Below, piece by piece: positions 35,442-43,959 of a stretch of DNA of 64,000 nucleotides. Source of the stretch: Pseudorhodobacter antarcticus. GTDB lineage: Bacteria; Pseudomonadota; Alphaproteobacteria; Rhodobacterales; Rhodobacteraceae. A program made the translations under genes and the position numbers. The number at the start of each line of letters is the position of its first letter. Position 1 is the first letter of the stretch. The notes below the pieces were generated by a model that was given only the letters and a program-made list of their open reading frames with translations, did no database searches and was not told where the DNA came from. The stretch is taken from positions 1 to 64,000 of the forward strand of contig CAMAQR010000011.1 of the NCBI GenBank assembly GCA_945860375.1, in the 5' to 3' direction.

Positions 35442-36233
35442 ATGCGCAACACTCCCGATGAAGACCGACCCTATTGGCTGATCCTGCTGCTTGGGATCGG
35501 CCTTTGGCTGTTTTATCAGGTCTGGGCCAATCAGATTTACGCCGACGTGCTGGCGCTGTTGTCCAAGGGCATCGCAATCACGGTGATGGTGACGCTGGTG
35601 GCCTATGGCAGTGCCTGCGCTTTGGGGCTGGCTTTGGCGGTGGCCGGGCTGTCGCGATTCATCGTGTTGCGGCAGGTGGCGCGGTTTTACGTTGAGGTGA
35701 TGCGGGGGATCCCGATCATCGTGCTGCTGCTGTATGTGGCGTTTGCGGCGGTGCCGGCGGTGATCGTCGCGGTGAATTGGTTGACGTCCTGGGTCGGGTT
35801 GGAGCCATGGCGGACCCGCGATGTGCCCTTGCTGGCGCGGGCCGTCATCGCGCTGACGCTGGCCTATGCGGCGTTTCTGGCGGAAGTGTTCCGGGCCGGT
35901 TTGGTGGCCGTGGACAAGGGCCAGATTGAGGCCGCCCAGGCGCTGGGCCTTTCGGCATGGCAGCGGTTCCGGCATGTGGTGTTCCCGCAAGCGTTCCGCA
36001 CGATCTTGCCACCTTTGGGCAATGATTTCGTGGCGATGGTGAAGGACAGTTCCTTGGTGTCGGTGCTGGGGGTGTCGGATGTGACGCAGCTGGGCAAGGT
36101 GACGGCGGCGGGGAATTTCAGGTATTTCGAGACCTATAATGTGGTGGCTTTGGTCTATCTGACGATGACAGTGACGTTGTCGCTGGTGTTGCGGCGGATT
36201 GAGACGCGGTTGAAGGCGCGGCAGTTGCGGTGA
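35442..36233 (+). CDS. amino-acid ABC transporter permease
   Basis: A 263-residue HisM/GlnP-type inner-membrane permease. Five or so membrane helices are seen, the first at residues 12-30. The ATPase-contact motif is AEVFRAGLVAVDKGQIEAAQALGLS (Glu-Ala-Ala loop), and the end FRYFETYNVVALVYL is typical. The usual ATP-binding gene is missing downstream, where an M3 peptidase follows, so it must use an ATPase encoded elsewhere. No separate Shine-Dalgarno sequence is present. Confidence 0.87.
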   Translation: MRNTPDEDRPYWLILLLGIGLWLFYQVWANQIYADVLALLSKGIAITVMVTLVAYGSACALGLALAVAGLSRFIVLRQVARFYVEVMRGIPIIVLLLYVAFAAVPAVIVAVNWLTSWVGLEPWRTRDVPLLARAVIALTLAYAAFLAEVFRAGLVAVDKGQIEAAQALGLSAWQRFRHVVFPQAFRTILPPLGNDFVAMVKDSSLVSVLGVSDVTQLGKVTAAGNFRYFETYNVVALVYLTMTVTLSLVLRRIETRLKARQLR

Positions 36234-36331
36234 TCTGCCGGCGCGGCTGCGCCGCAAGTCCATGAGCGCTGGCGCGCGGTGGGTCTTGGGCGCGGGTGGC
36301 GGTTTGGGTTTTGAGCGCTGGGATTGACCTT

Positions 36332-36382
36332 TGGGCCAGACGCTTTGCTGGGCCAGACGCTTTGCTGGGCCAGACGCTCCGC
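36332..36382 (+). repeat. three tandem 17-bp repeats
   Basis: TGGGCCAGACGCTTTGC is present at 36332-36348 and 36349-36365, and with two changes (TGGGCCAGACGCTCCGC) at 36366-36382. They lie 82-132 bases upstream of the M3 peptidase ATG and run straight into the dispersed repeat at 36376. They could be slippage products or clustered regulator sites. Confidence 0.75.
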
Positions 36383-36408
36383 GGGGAGTATTTGGAAAAC
36401 AGCAATGG
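36376..36408 (+). repeat. dispersed repeat, short variant (copy 2)
   Basis: GCTCCGCGGGGAGTATTTGG followed by AAAACAGCAATGG. It shares the GNTATTTGG core and a preceding CTCCG with the fuller copies at 48741 and 57873, and its tail matches copy 1 at 1837. It lies in the intergenic region before the M3 peptidase gene. Confidence 0.55.
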
Positions 36409-36463
36409 CTGGGCTGGACCTTCGGCGGTGGGGTGCCTAGCGTTGGGACAAAGGAGAATTGCT

Positions 36464-38497
36464 ATGAATGCTTTGCTTGGGGATTGGGACAGCGCCTTTG
36501 GTTTGCCGCCGTTTGCGGCGATTGCGGATGGCGATTTCGGACCGGCGTTCGATGCGGGCCTGGCGCAGGCGCGGGCCAATATTGCGGCGATTTCCGGGTC
36601 GTCCGAGGCGCCCAGCTTTGCCAATACCATCGAGGCGATGGAGTTGGCGGAGGGGTTGCTCGACCGGGTGGGCGGGGTGTTTTATAACCTTGCCGGGGCA
36701 GATTCAACGGAGGCGCGTGAGGCGTTGCAGCGCGATCTTGCCCCGAAGATGAGCGCGTTTGCGTCCGAAGTCACCAACAATGCGGCGCTGTTCGGGCGGA
36801 TCGAGGCGCTGTGGCTGGGGCGTGAGGGTCTTGGGTTGACGGCGGAGCAGATGCGGGTCTTGACGCTGTACCGGCAGATGTTTGTGCGGTCGGGCGCGCT
36901 GTTGGTGGGGGCCGAAGCCGAGCGGTTGACGGCGGTGAAATCGCGGTTGGCGGTGTTGGGCACGCAGTTCAGTCAGAATTTGTTGGCGGATGAGCGGTCG
37001 TGGTTCATGGAACTGGCCGAGGCGGATCTGGAGGGGTTGCCGGATTTCGTGGTGGCCTCGGCGCGGGCGGCGGGGGTGGAGAAGGGGGTTTCTGGCCCGG
37101 TGGTGACCTTGTCGCGGTCTTTGATCGTGCCGTTCTTGCAGTTTTCGCCGCGCCGGGCCTTGCGGCAAAAAGCCTATGAGGCCTGGGGCTTGCGCGGGGC
37201 CAATGGCGGGGCGGGCGACAACCGCGGCGTGGCGGCGGAAACGCTGGCTTTGCGATCCGAGCGGGCGGCGTTGTTGGGCTATGCCAGTTTTGCCGATTAC
37301 AAGTTGGAGCCGGAGACGGCGAAGACGCCCGCTGCGGTGCGCGATTTGCTGATGCGGGTGTGGGAGCCTGCCAAGGCCAAGGCCTTGGCGGACGCAAGCC
37401 TGCTGGAGGTGCTGCTGCACGCCGATGGCATGGCCGGGCCTTTGGAGCCTTGGGACTGGCGCTATTATTCCGAGCAACGCCGGGTGGCCGAGCATGATCT
37501 GGATGAGGCGGCGCTGAAGCCCTATCTGGGGCTTGAGGCAATGTTGGCGGCTTGTTTTGACTGTGCGGCGCGGTTGTTCGGGCTGGAATTTCGGGCGCTG
37601 GATGTGCCGCTGTATCACGCCGATGCCCGGGCTTGGGACGTGACGCGCGGGGGCGCGCATATTGCGGTGTTCATCGGCGATTACTTTGCGCGCGGGTCCA
37701 AACGGTCTGGTGCCTGGTGTTCGGCGATGCGGTCGCAGCGCAAGCTGGGCGGCGAGGTGCGGCCGATCGTGGTGAATGTCTGCAACTTTGCCAAGGGCGA
37801 TCCGGCGCTGTTGTCTTATGATGATGCGCGGACCTTGTTCCATGAGTTCGGCCATGCGCTGCATCAGATGCTGTCGAATGTGATCTATGGGTTTATCAGC
37901 GGCACCTCGGTGGCGCGCGATTTTGTCGAACTGCCGAGCCAGCTTTATGAGCATTGGTTGGAGGTGCCGCAGGTTTTGGAAGAGCATGCCCGGCATTGGC
38001 AGACCGGCGCGGCAATGCCTGCCGACATGCTGCAGCGGTTGTTGGCGGCGGGGACTTATGATCAGGGCTTTGCGACGGTGGAGTTCATCTCCTCCGCCTT
38101 GGTCGATCTGGCGTTCCACGAAGGGGCCGCTCCGGCGGACCCGATGCAAAAGCAGGCCGAGGTGTTGGAGGCGCTGGGCATGCCGCGCGCCATTCGGATG
38201 CGGCATGCGACGCCGCATTTCGCGCATGTGTTCACCGGCGACGGCTATTCCAGCGGCTATTACAGCTATATGTGGTCCGAGGTGATGGACGCAGACGCCT
38301 TTGCGGCCTTTGAAGAAGCCGGCGATCCGTTTGACGCGGGCGTTGCGGCGCGGTTGGAAAAGTTCATCCTGTCGGCAGGTGGGCTGGAGGAACCGGAGGT
38401 GCTTTACACAAAGTTCCGGGGTCGGATGCCGGGGGTGGAGCCGTTGCTGAAGGGCCGGGGGTTGTTGGAAGCGGTCCGGGAACCGAAGCGTGGGTGA
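36464..38497 (+). CDS. M3 family metallopeptidase (oligopeptidase A/Dcp type)
   Basis: A 677-residue cytoplasmic zinc peptidase that degrades short peptides. The zinc motif HEFGH is at 460-464 and the third ligand is E489 in DFVELPSQ. The conserved block GTSVARDFVELPSQLYEHW and the late GYSSGYYSYMWSEVMDADAF are family hallmarks. The protein lacks a signal peptide. ATG 36464 follows AAGGAG. The start context begins 55 bases after the dispersed repeat. Confidence 0.92.
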   Translation: MNALLGDWDSAFGLPPFAAIADGDFGPAFDAGLAQARANIAAISGSSEAPSFANTIEAMELAEGLLDRVGGVFYNLAGADSTEAREALQRDLAPKMSAFASEVTNNAALFGRIEALWLGREGLGLTAEQMRVLTLYRQMFVRSGALLVGAEAERLTAVKSRLAVLGTQFSQNLLADERSWFMELAEADLEGLPDFVVASARAAGVEKGVSGPVVTLSRSLIVPFLQFSPRRALRQKAYEAWGLRGANGGAGDNRGVAAETLALRSERAALLGYASFADYKLEPETAKTPAAVRDLLMRVWEPAKAKALADASLLEVLLHADGMAGPLEPWDWRYYSEQRRVAEHDLDEAALKPYLGLEAMLAACFDCAARLFGLEFRALDVPLYHADARAWDVTRGGAHIAVFIGDYFARGSKRSGAWCSAMRSQRKLGGEVRPIVVNVCNFAKGDPALLSYDDARTLFHEFGHALHQMLSNVIYGFISGTSVARDFVELPSQLYEHWLEVPQVLEEHARHWQTGAAMPADMLQRLLAAGTYDQGFATVEFISSALVDLAFHEGAAPADPMQKQAEVLEALGMPRAIRMRHATPHFAHVFTGDGYSSGYYSYMWSEVMDADAFAAFEEAGDPFDAGVAARLEKFILSAGGLEEPEVLYTKFRGRMPGVEPLLKGRGLLEAVREPKRG

Positions 38498-38718
38498 TCC
38501 GTTTTTGCGAACGGAGCGCATTCGGGGCGCGCGGGATGTCGAATGGCCGGAATCTGTCTTTTGAGTTTTGGGTCAGGGTTTCGCATCTGGGGAAACTGAG
38601 ATGCCCGGAGTGGCGGGGGGCTAGGGGCATTGCCGTGACCCTGAGCGTTGTGACCTTTGTGGCGTTGCGCCTGATGTCGCCGCTGTTGAAATCGGTGGCG
38701 GCTGAGGCGGAGCGGGCG

Positions 38719-39684
38719 TCAGACCCGCAGGTGGCTGGGCGGCAAGCCAAAGCGGGCGCGGAAAGACCGCGACAGATCTGAGGCCGAAGAAAACCCGCAG
38801 CGCAGCGCCACCTCGGCCAAGGGGTGGCGGGTGTCGGTGATCATCCGGCGCGCGGCAGACAGGCGCAGGCCAAGCGCATAGGCGGCGGGGGTTTGTCCCA
38901 GATTTTCGCCGAAAATCTGTTCCAGCCGTCGGGGTGAAAGGCCAAGAGCCAAGGCCAGCGCGGCGGTGGTTTCGGGCGTGTCCAGTTGCGTTTCCATCCG
39001 GGCGATGGCCGCAGCGACCCGGGGGTCAAGCCTTGGGTTGGGCTGTGCCGCGCTGACTTGTGGCTCGTGCCCGTCGCGCGCGGTGGTGATGAAGCTGGCG
39101 GCGGTTTGCAGGGCCAGGGCGGCGCCGTGGCGGGCGCGGATCAGATGCAGCATCAGGTCGGTGGCGGGTGCGGCACCGCCTGCGGTAAAGCGGTTGCGGT
39201 CGATGACAAAGCGGTCGGGGGCCACGTCGATCGCCGGGTGGGTGGTGGCGAAATCCTCCAGATCCTCCCAATGCACGGTGGCGCGATAGTCGTTCAGCAG
39301 GCCAGCGCGCGCCAGCACCCAAGGGCCCGCGTCAATGCCCCCCATGGCGGCAAAGTGGCGCGACATGCGGGCCAGTTCGCGGATCAGCGGCGGTGTTGCC
39401 CCCTGCCATTGCCGAAACCCCGCAATCACCACCAGCGCATCTGCCCCTATCGCGGTGGCCAGCGGGCCGTCGGAGGGCAGTTCGATGCCGCAGGTCAGCG
39501 GCACCGCGCGCCCATCCGGGGACACCACCCGCCAGCGGTAAGCCTCTGTTCCCAAATGGCGATTGGCGGCGCGCAAGGGGTCGAGGGTGGAGGCGACCTC
39601 CAAGATCGACGATTGCGGCAGCACCAGCAGGGCAAGGGTCAGGGGTTGCGTGGAGGGGGCGAAGATTGTTGCGTGATTTGTCAT
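38719..39684 (-). CDS. GlxA/CdhR-like transcriptional regulator of carnitine genes
   Basis: A 321-residue regulator with an N-terminal DJ-1/PfpI-like domain (LALLVLPQSSILEVASTLDPLRAANR, ALVVIAGFRQW) and a C-terminal AraC helix-turn-helix (SPRRLEQIFGENLGQTPAAY, EVALRCGFSSASDLSRSFRARFG). CdhR, which activates carnitine catabolism in Pseudomonas, has this architecture. It is divergent from the cleavage-enzyme and carnitine-dehydrogenase genes, so control of that operon is very likely. The ATG at 39684 lacks a good ribosome site, so the start is uncertain by a few codons. Confidence 0.8.
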   Translation of the reverse strand: MTNHATIFAPSTQPLTLALLVLPQSSILEVASTLDPLRAANRHLGTEAYRWRVVSPDGRAVPLTCGIELPSDGPLATAIGADALVVIAGFRQWQGATPPLIRELARMSRHFAAMGGIDAGPWVLARAGLLNDYRATVHWEDLEDFATTHPAIDVAPDRFVIDRNRFTAGGAAPATDLMLHLIRARHGAALALQTAASFITTARDGHEPQVSAAQPNPRLDPRVAAAIARMETQLDTPETTAALALALGLSPRRLEQIFGENLGQTPAAYALGLRLSAARRMITDTRHPLAEVALRCGFSSASDLSRSFRARFGLPPSHLRV

Positions 39685-39702
39685 GAATATTGCGTAAATC
39701 GT

Positions 39703-39721
39703 CAAGCATGGCTTGGCAAGC
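39703..39721. promoter_or_regulatory. nested CAAGC/GCTTG repeats between regulator and carnitine operon
   Basis: CAAGC-ATG-GCTTG-G-CAAGC places three half-sites in the 73-base divergent gap between the CdhR-like gene and the cleavage enzyme gene. It is a reasonable candidate operator, but CdhR sites of this organism are not known, and the gap is too small to tell one operator from a promoter. Confidence 0.3.
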
Positions 39722-39757
39722 CCGCTATGCTGGCTGCAACCCTTCAGGAGGATTCCC

Positions 39758-40672
39758 ATGCCCTTGGCCATGAACCGCGACGTTTTCATCACCTGCGCCG
39801 TCACCGGATCGGGCGGCACGCAGGACAAATCCCCGCATGTGCCGCGCTCGCCCGAGCAGATCGCGAAGTCGGCCATTGATGCGGCCAAGGCCGGGGCTGC
39901 GGTGGTGCATTGCCATGTGCGCGACCCGGAGACGGGGAAGCCTTCGCGCGATCTGGCCCTGTACCGTGAAGTCACCGAACGCATCCGCGATTCTGGCACC
40001 GATGTGGTGCTGAACCTGACGGCAGGGATGGGGGGCGATATCTACTTCGAAGGCTCGGAAGACATGGGCCGGATGGGGCCGCGCTCTGATATGGCCGGGG
40101 CCACCGAACGGGTGGCGCATGTGGTGGAATGTCGCCCCGAGATTTGCACGCTCGATTGCGGCACGATGAACTTCAACGAGGCCGATTATGTGATGGTCAA
40201 CACCCCCGGCCTGCTGCGCGACATGGCGCGGCGGATGACGGCGGCGGGGGTGCGCATCGAGATCGAGGCGTTCGACACCGGGCATCTTTGGCTGGCCAAA
40301 GAGCTGGCGCGCGAAGGCGTGATCCCGGCCCCGACCTTGGTGCAGCTGTGCATGGGCGTGCCATGGGGCGCGCCGGATGATCTGAACACCTTCATGGCCA
40401 TGGTCAACAATGTGCCCGCCGATTGGCATTGGAGCGCCTTTGCCATTGGCCGCAACCAGATGCCCTATGTGGCGGCGAGCGTTCTGGCGGGCGGCAACGT
40501 GCGGGTGGGGTTGGAGGACAACCTTTGGCTGGAAAAGGGCGTGCTGGCGACCAACGCGCAGCTGGTGGAACGGGCGGTGACGATCATCAGCAATCTGGGC
40601 GCGCGGGTGATCACGCCTGCCGAGGTGCGGGCGAAGCTGAAGTTGGAAAAGCGGGCCCCTTTGCCGAAATGA
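39758..40672 (+). CDS. beta-keto acid cleavage enzyme (dehydrocarnitine cleavage, CdhC-like)
   Basis: A 304-residue BKACE-family TIM-barrel enzyme. It has the zinc motif HCHVRDPETG with H51 and H53, and VLNLTAGMGGD and EICTLDCGTMNF are conserved. In carnitine degradation this family converts 3-dehydrocarnitine and acetyl-CoA to betainyl-CoA and acetoacetate. Its place next to the carnitine dehydrogenase and CdhR-like genes makes that substrate the best guess; other BKACE members use different beta-keto acids. The ATG at 39758 follows CAGGAGG. Confidence 0.87.
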   Translation: MPLAMNRDVFITCAVTGSGGTQDKSPHVPRSPEQIAKSAIDAAKAGAAVVHCHVRDPETGKPSRDLALYREVTERIRDSGTDVVLNLTAGMGGDIYFEGSEDMGRMGPRSDMAGATERVAHVVECRPEICTLDCGTMNFNEADYVMVNTPGLLRDMARRMTAAGVRIEIEAFDTGHLWLAKELAREGVIPAPTLVQLCMGVPWGAPDDLNTFMAMVNNVPADWHWSAFAIGRNQMPYVAASVLAGGNVRVGLEDNLWLEKGVLATNAQLVERAVTIISNLGARVITPAEVRAKLKLEKRAPLPK

Positions 40673-40691
40673 GTGACCAGTGACAGGTGCG

Positions 40692-41009
40692 ATGACGATG
40701 CGGCAGATCATGTTGGCGCTGGCCCTGCTGGGCCTTGCTGCCTGCCAGACCGATGCGCCCGGGGTTGGGCCGCAAGGGCCGGTGCTGACCATGGCCGAGC
40801 AAGCGGATTGTCGCGATCACGGTGGCATGGTTGGCGGCGAGATTTGCTACAAACCCACGCCGGATGGCGGCCAGTCTTGCCGCAAGGCCAGTGATTGCAG
40901 CGGCGCCTGCATGGCCGATACCCGCACCTGTTCGAAGGTGACGCCGCAGTTCGGCTGTTTTGAACTTCTGGATGACCGAGGCCAAAAAGTTGGCCTTTGC
41001 ATAGATTGA
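40692..41009 (+). CDS. small cysteine-rich lipoprotein in the carnitine operon
   Basis: A 105-residue lipoprotein. The signal MTMRQIMLALALLGLAAC ends in a lipobox whose Cys would be lipidated. The mature part holds eight further cysteines, among them DCRDHGG, EICYKP, SCRKASDCSGACM and TCSKV, then FGCF and LCID near the end. The even number and spacing suggest four disulfides and a compact extracytoplasmic fold. It sits between the cleavage enzyme and carnitine dehydrogenase genes. No function is known to me; an envelope role in uptake or sensing is only a guess. ATG 40698 is an alternative start. Confidence 0.75.
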   Translation: MTMRQIMLALALLGLAACQTDAPGVGPQGPVLTMAEQADCRDHGGMVGGEICYKPTPDGGQSCRKASDCSGACMADTRTCSKVTPQFGCFELLDDRGQKVGLCID

Positions 41010-41057
41010 ACCCCTGCGCCGGGCAGACCCGGGCGCAACCAAACGGCGGAGACGGGA

Positions 41058-42527
41058 ATGACACGGAAAGCAGCGATCATTGGTGGCGGGGTTATCGGCG
41101 GCGGTTGGGCGGCGCGGTTCTTGCTGAACGGCTGGAATGTTTCGGTGTTCGATCCTGACCCGCAGGCAGAGCGGAAGATTGCCGAAGTGCTGGCCAACGC
41201 CCGCGCCTCGCTTCCGGCGCTGAGTGATATTCCGATGTGTGCCGAGGGCACGCTCAGCTTCGCGCAGACGATCACCGAGGCTGTGGAAGGCGCGGATTAC
41301 ATTCAGGAATCGGTGTCCGAACGGCTGGATCTGAAGCATCGCGTGTTTGCTCAGATCCAACAATCGGCGGAACTGGGCACGCCGATCGGGTCTTCCACCT
41401 CTGGCTTCAAACCATCGGAATTGCAGGAAGGGGCTGCCAATCCGGCAGTGATCTTCGTGGCTCATCCGTTCAACCCGGTTTACCTGTTGCCGCTGGCCGA
41501 AGTGGTGCCCTCGCCGAAATCCGACCCCGTCATCATCGAAAACGCCAAGACCATCCTGCGCGAAATCGGCATGTTTCCCCTGCATGTGCGCAAGGAAATC
41601 GACGCCCATATCGCGGATCGGTTCCTTGAGGCGGTGTGGCGTGAAGCGCTTTGGCTGGTCAAGGACGGCATCGCCACCACGGAAGAAATCGACGAGGCAA
41701 TCCGCATGGGCTTTGGTCTGCGCTGGGGTCAGATGGGCTTGTTCGAAACCTATCGCGTCGCGGGTGGCGAGGCGGGGATGAAGCATTTCATGGCGCAGTT
41801 CGGCCCCTGCCTGACCTGGCCCTGGACCAAGCTGATGGACGTGCCAGAGTTCAACGACGAATTAGTGGATCTGATCGCTGGCCAGTCCGATGCGCAATCG
41901 GGCCATCACAGCATTCGCGAACTGGAGCGTATCCGCGACAGCAACCTGATCGGCTTTCTGCGCGCGCTGAAGGACCGCAACTGGGGCGCGGGCAAGGTTT
42001 TGCTTGACCATGACGCGGCCCGCGCGGTGGCCTTCCATGCCGAGATGGACGCTGCGCCGAAAGCCACGCCCCTGGTGATGGCTCAGATGCAGGTGCTGCC
42101 CGGCTGGATCGACTACAACGGCCATATGACCGAAAGCCGCTACTATTTCGCCAATTCGGAAACCGTGGACAACTTCTTGCGGCTGATCGGGGCGGGGATG
42201 GATTATGTGGCGGCGGGGAACTCGTTTTACTCCGCCGAAACCCATATCCGCCATCTGGGTGAAGCCAAGCTGGGCGACAAGCTGACCGGCACGTTGCAGA
42301 TCATCAGTGCCGATGAAAAACGTTTTCGTTCCTTCGTGCGGATCATGCGGGGCGACGATTGCGTGGCCACCGTGGAGCAGCTTTGCCTGCATGTGAACAT
42401 GGCATCCGGTAAATCCTGCGCTGCCTCGGCGGAAGTTTGGGGCAAGTTGCAGGCGATTGCGCAGGCCCAGGCAGGGCTGGCATTGCCAGAAGGCGCGGGC
42501 CGGGCTGTCGGCCAGAAGAAGGAGTGA
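41058..42527 (+). CDS. L-carnitine dehydrogenase fused to betainyl-CoA thioesterase
   Basis: A 489-residue bifunctional enzyme. Residues 1-315 are a 3-hydroxyacyl-CoA-dehydrogenase-fold domain with NAD motif GGGVIGGGW (9-17) and the catalytic region VAHPFNPVYLLPL (H136). It oxidises L-carnitine to 3-dehydrocarnitine. Residues about 340-480 are a hotdog thioesterase with DYNGHMTESRY (352-362), matching CdhB, which releases glycine betaine from betainyl-CoA. In Pseudomonas the two activities are separate proteins; fused forms occur in Rhizobiales and Rhodobacterales. ATG 41058 follows GGAGACGGGA. Confidence 0.9.
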   Translation: MTRKAAIIGGGVIGGGWAARFLLNGWNVSVFDPDPQAERKIAEVLANARASLPALSDIPMCAEGTLSFAQTITEAVEGADYIQESVSERLDLKHRVFAQIQQSAELGTPIGSSTSGFKPSELQEGAANPAVIFVAHPFNPVYLLPLAEVVPSPKSDPVIIENAKTILREIGMFPLHVRKEIDAHIADRFLEAVWREALWLVKDGIATTEEIDEAIRMGFGLRWGQMGLFETYRVAGGEAGMKHFMAQFGPCLTWPWTKLMDVPEFNDELVDLIAGQSDAQSGHHSIRELERIRDSNLIGFLRALKDRNWGAGKVLLDHDAARAVAFHAEMDAAPKATPLVMAQMQVLPGWIDYNGHMTESRYYFANSETVDNFLRLIGAGMDYVAAGNSFYSAETHIRHLGEAKLGDKLTGTLQIISADEKRFRSFVRIMRGDDCVATVEQLCLHVNMASGKSCAASAEVWGKLQAIAQAQAGLALPEGAGRAVGQKKE

Positions 42528-42530
42528 GCG

Positions 42531-43694
42531 ATGAATTTTGGACTGTCTGAAGAGCAGCAGATGATCGTCGATGCCACGCGCGGTTTCGTCGAAACCGAGC
42601 TTTACCCGCATGAGGCAGAGGTCGAGCGCACCGGCATCTTGCGCGAGGATCTGCGCCGCGAGATTGCCGCCAAGGCGATTGCCGCCGGGCTTTATGCCGC
42701 CAACATGCCGGAAGAGGTGGGCGGCGCGGGTTTGGACACCCAGACCTGGCTGTTGTACGAAAAGGAACTGGGCAAAGCCAACTATGCCCTTCATTGGAAT
42801 TGCGTGTCACGCCCGTCCAATATCCTTCTGGCCTGCACGCCGGAACAGCGTGAGCACTATCTGTTCCCCTGCATCCGCGGTGAAAAGCACGATTGTCAGG
42901 CGATGACGGAACCGGGGTCAGGGTCTGATCTGCGCTCGATGAAGGCCTTCGCGCGGGCGGATGGGGATGATTTCGTGCTGAACGGCACCAAGCATTTCAT
43001 CAGCCATGCGGATGTGGCGGATTTCGCGATTGTCTGGGTGGCGACGGGCGAGGAAGACACCCCGCGCGGACCGAAAAAGCTGATCACCGCGTTTCTGGTC
43101 GACAAGGGCACGCCCGGTTTCACGGTGCGCGACGGCTATCGCAACGTTTCGCACCGCGGCTACAACAACATGATTTTGGAGTTCGACGACTGCCGCCTGA
43201 ACCAGCGGCAGGTGCTCGGAGCGGTGCACAAGGGCTTTGAAGTGGCGGGAAAATGGCTGGGTGCGACCCGGTTGCAAGTGGCCTCGACCTGCCTTGGCCG
43301 CGCCGAACGCGCCCTTGCCCACGCGATTTCCTACGCGTCCGAGCGCAAGCAGTTCGGGCAACAGATCGGCAAGTTTCAGGGGATTTCCTTCAAGCTGGCC
43401 GATATGGCGATGGAGTTGAAGGCGGCGGAACTGCTGACGCGTGAGGCCGCCTGGAAATACGATCAGGGCACGGTGACGGAGGCCGATATGGCAATGGCCA
43501 AGCTGAAAGCCACCGAAGTGCTGGCCATGATTGCGGATGAGGCGATTCAGATTCACGGCGGCATGGGCTTGATGGATGATTTGCCGCTGGAACGCATCTG
43601 GCGCGATGCGCGGGTGGAGCGGATCTGGGAGGGCACATCCGAGATTCAACGCCACATCATCAGCCGGGAATTGTTGCGCGCGCATGGGGCCTAG
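42531..43694 (+). CDS. acyl-CoA dehydrogenase (probable gamma-butyrobetainyl-CoA dehydrogenase)
   Basis: A 387-residue FAD-dependent acyl-CoA dehydrogenase. The N-terminus GLSEEQQMIVDATRGFVETE, the FAD segment QAMTEPGSGSDLRSM and the C-terminal IHGGMGLMDDLPLERIWRDA are typical. The catalytic Glu is in IWEGTSEIQ. It begins 3 bases after the carnitine dehydrogenase stop. Context suggests oxidation of gamma-butyrobetainyl-CoA to crotonobetainyl-CoA, as CaiA does in reverse in E. coli; this is inference. It is followed by the dispersed repeat. Confidence 0.85.
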   Translation: MNFGLSEEQQMIVDATRGFVETELYPHEAEVERTGILREDLRREIAAKAIAAGLYAANMPEEVGGAGLDTQTWLLYEKELGKANYALHWNCVSRPSNILLACTPEQREHYLFPCIRGEKHDCQAMTEPGSGSDLRSMKAFARADGDDFVLNGTKHFISHADVADFAIVWVATGEEDTPRGPKKLITAFLVDKGTPGFTVRDGYRNVSHRGYNNMILEFDDCRLNQRQVLGAVHKGFEVAGKWLGATRLQVASTCLGRAERALAHAISYASERKQFGQQIGKFQGISFKLADMAMELKAAELLTREAAWKYDQGTVTEADMAMAKLKATEVLAMIADEAIQIHGGMGLMDDLPLERIWRDARVERIWEGTSEIQRHIISRELLRAHGA

Positions 43695-43710
43695 GCGGTT
43701 TCTGCGCCAA

Positions 43711-43774
43711 CGAGGGGGGCTGTTTGCCCCCCACGGCTTCGCCTCCCCCCGAGGATATTTAAGGACAGATGAAA
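43711..43774 (+). repeat. dispersed repeat, full-length copy 3
   Basis: Begins 16 bases after the acyl-CoA dehydrogenase stop. GGGGGGC (43714-43720) pairs with GCCCCCC (43726-43732); then come CCCCCCGAGGATATTTAAGG and ACAGATGAAA. The same order (G-run/C-run hairpin, C-run, GGATATTT, tail with GAAA) occurs at 51773 inside a coding sequence and inverted at 43887. Confidence 0.75.
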
Positions 43775-43886
43775 CGAAATGTTAACTTATACCCGGCATG
43801 CTGATTCTGCGGTACAGGGGGGGACCCCGATGACCGCGACAGGTGAAACCCCATCCCGCAGTGCCGGGGTGGGGCGCTTGCCTTAT

Positions 43887-43937
43887 TTTTCATCTGTCTC
43901 TCAATATCCCGGGGTCCGGGGCAGCGCCCCGGGTGCC
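43887..43937 (-). repeat. dispersed repeat, inverted copy 4
   Basis: Read on the minus strand: CCCGGGGCGCTGCCCCGG (hairpin GGGGC/GCCCC), then ACCCCGGGATATTGAG, then AGACAGATGAAAAATAAGG. It faces copy 3 across 112 bases, so the 265-base gap between the acyl-CoA dehydrogenase and synthetase genes is framed by a divergent pair of copies. Confidence 0.65.
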
Positions 43938-43959
43938 TGCGCCGGGCGGGGGATGTGAT

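Noticed and set aside
38498..38718. Plus-strand frame between the M3 peptidase and the CdhR-like gene
   Set aside because: It overlaps both neighbours, lacks a ribosome site and has no recognisable feature; the gap looks like ordinary spacer between convergent genes.
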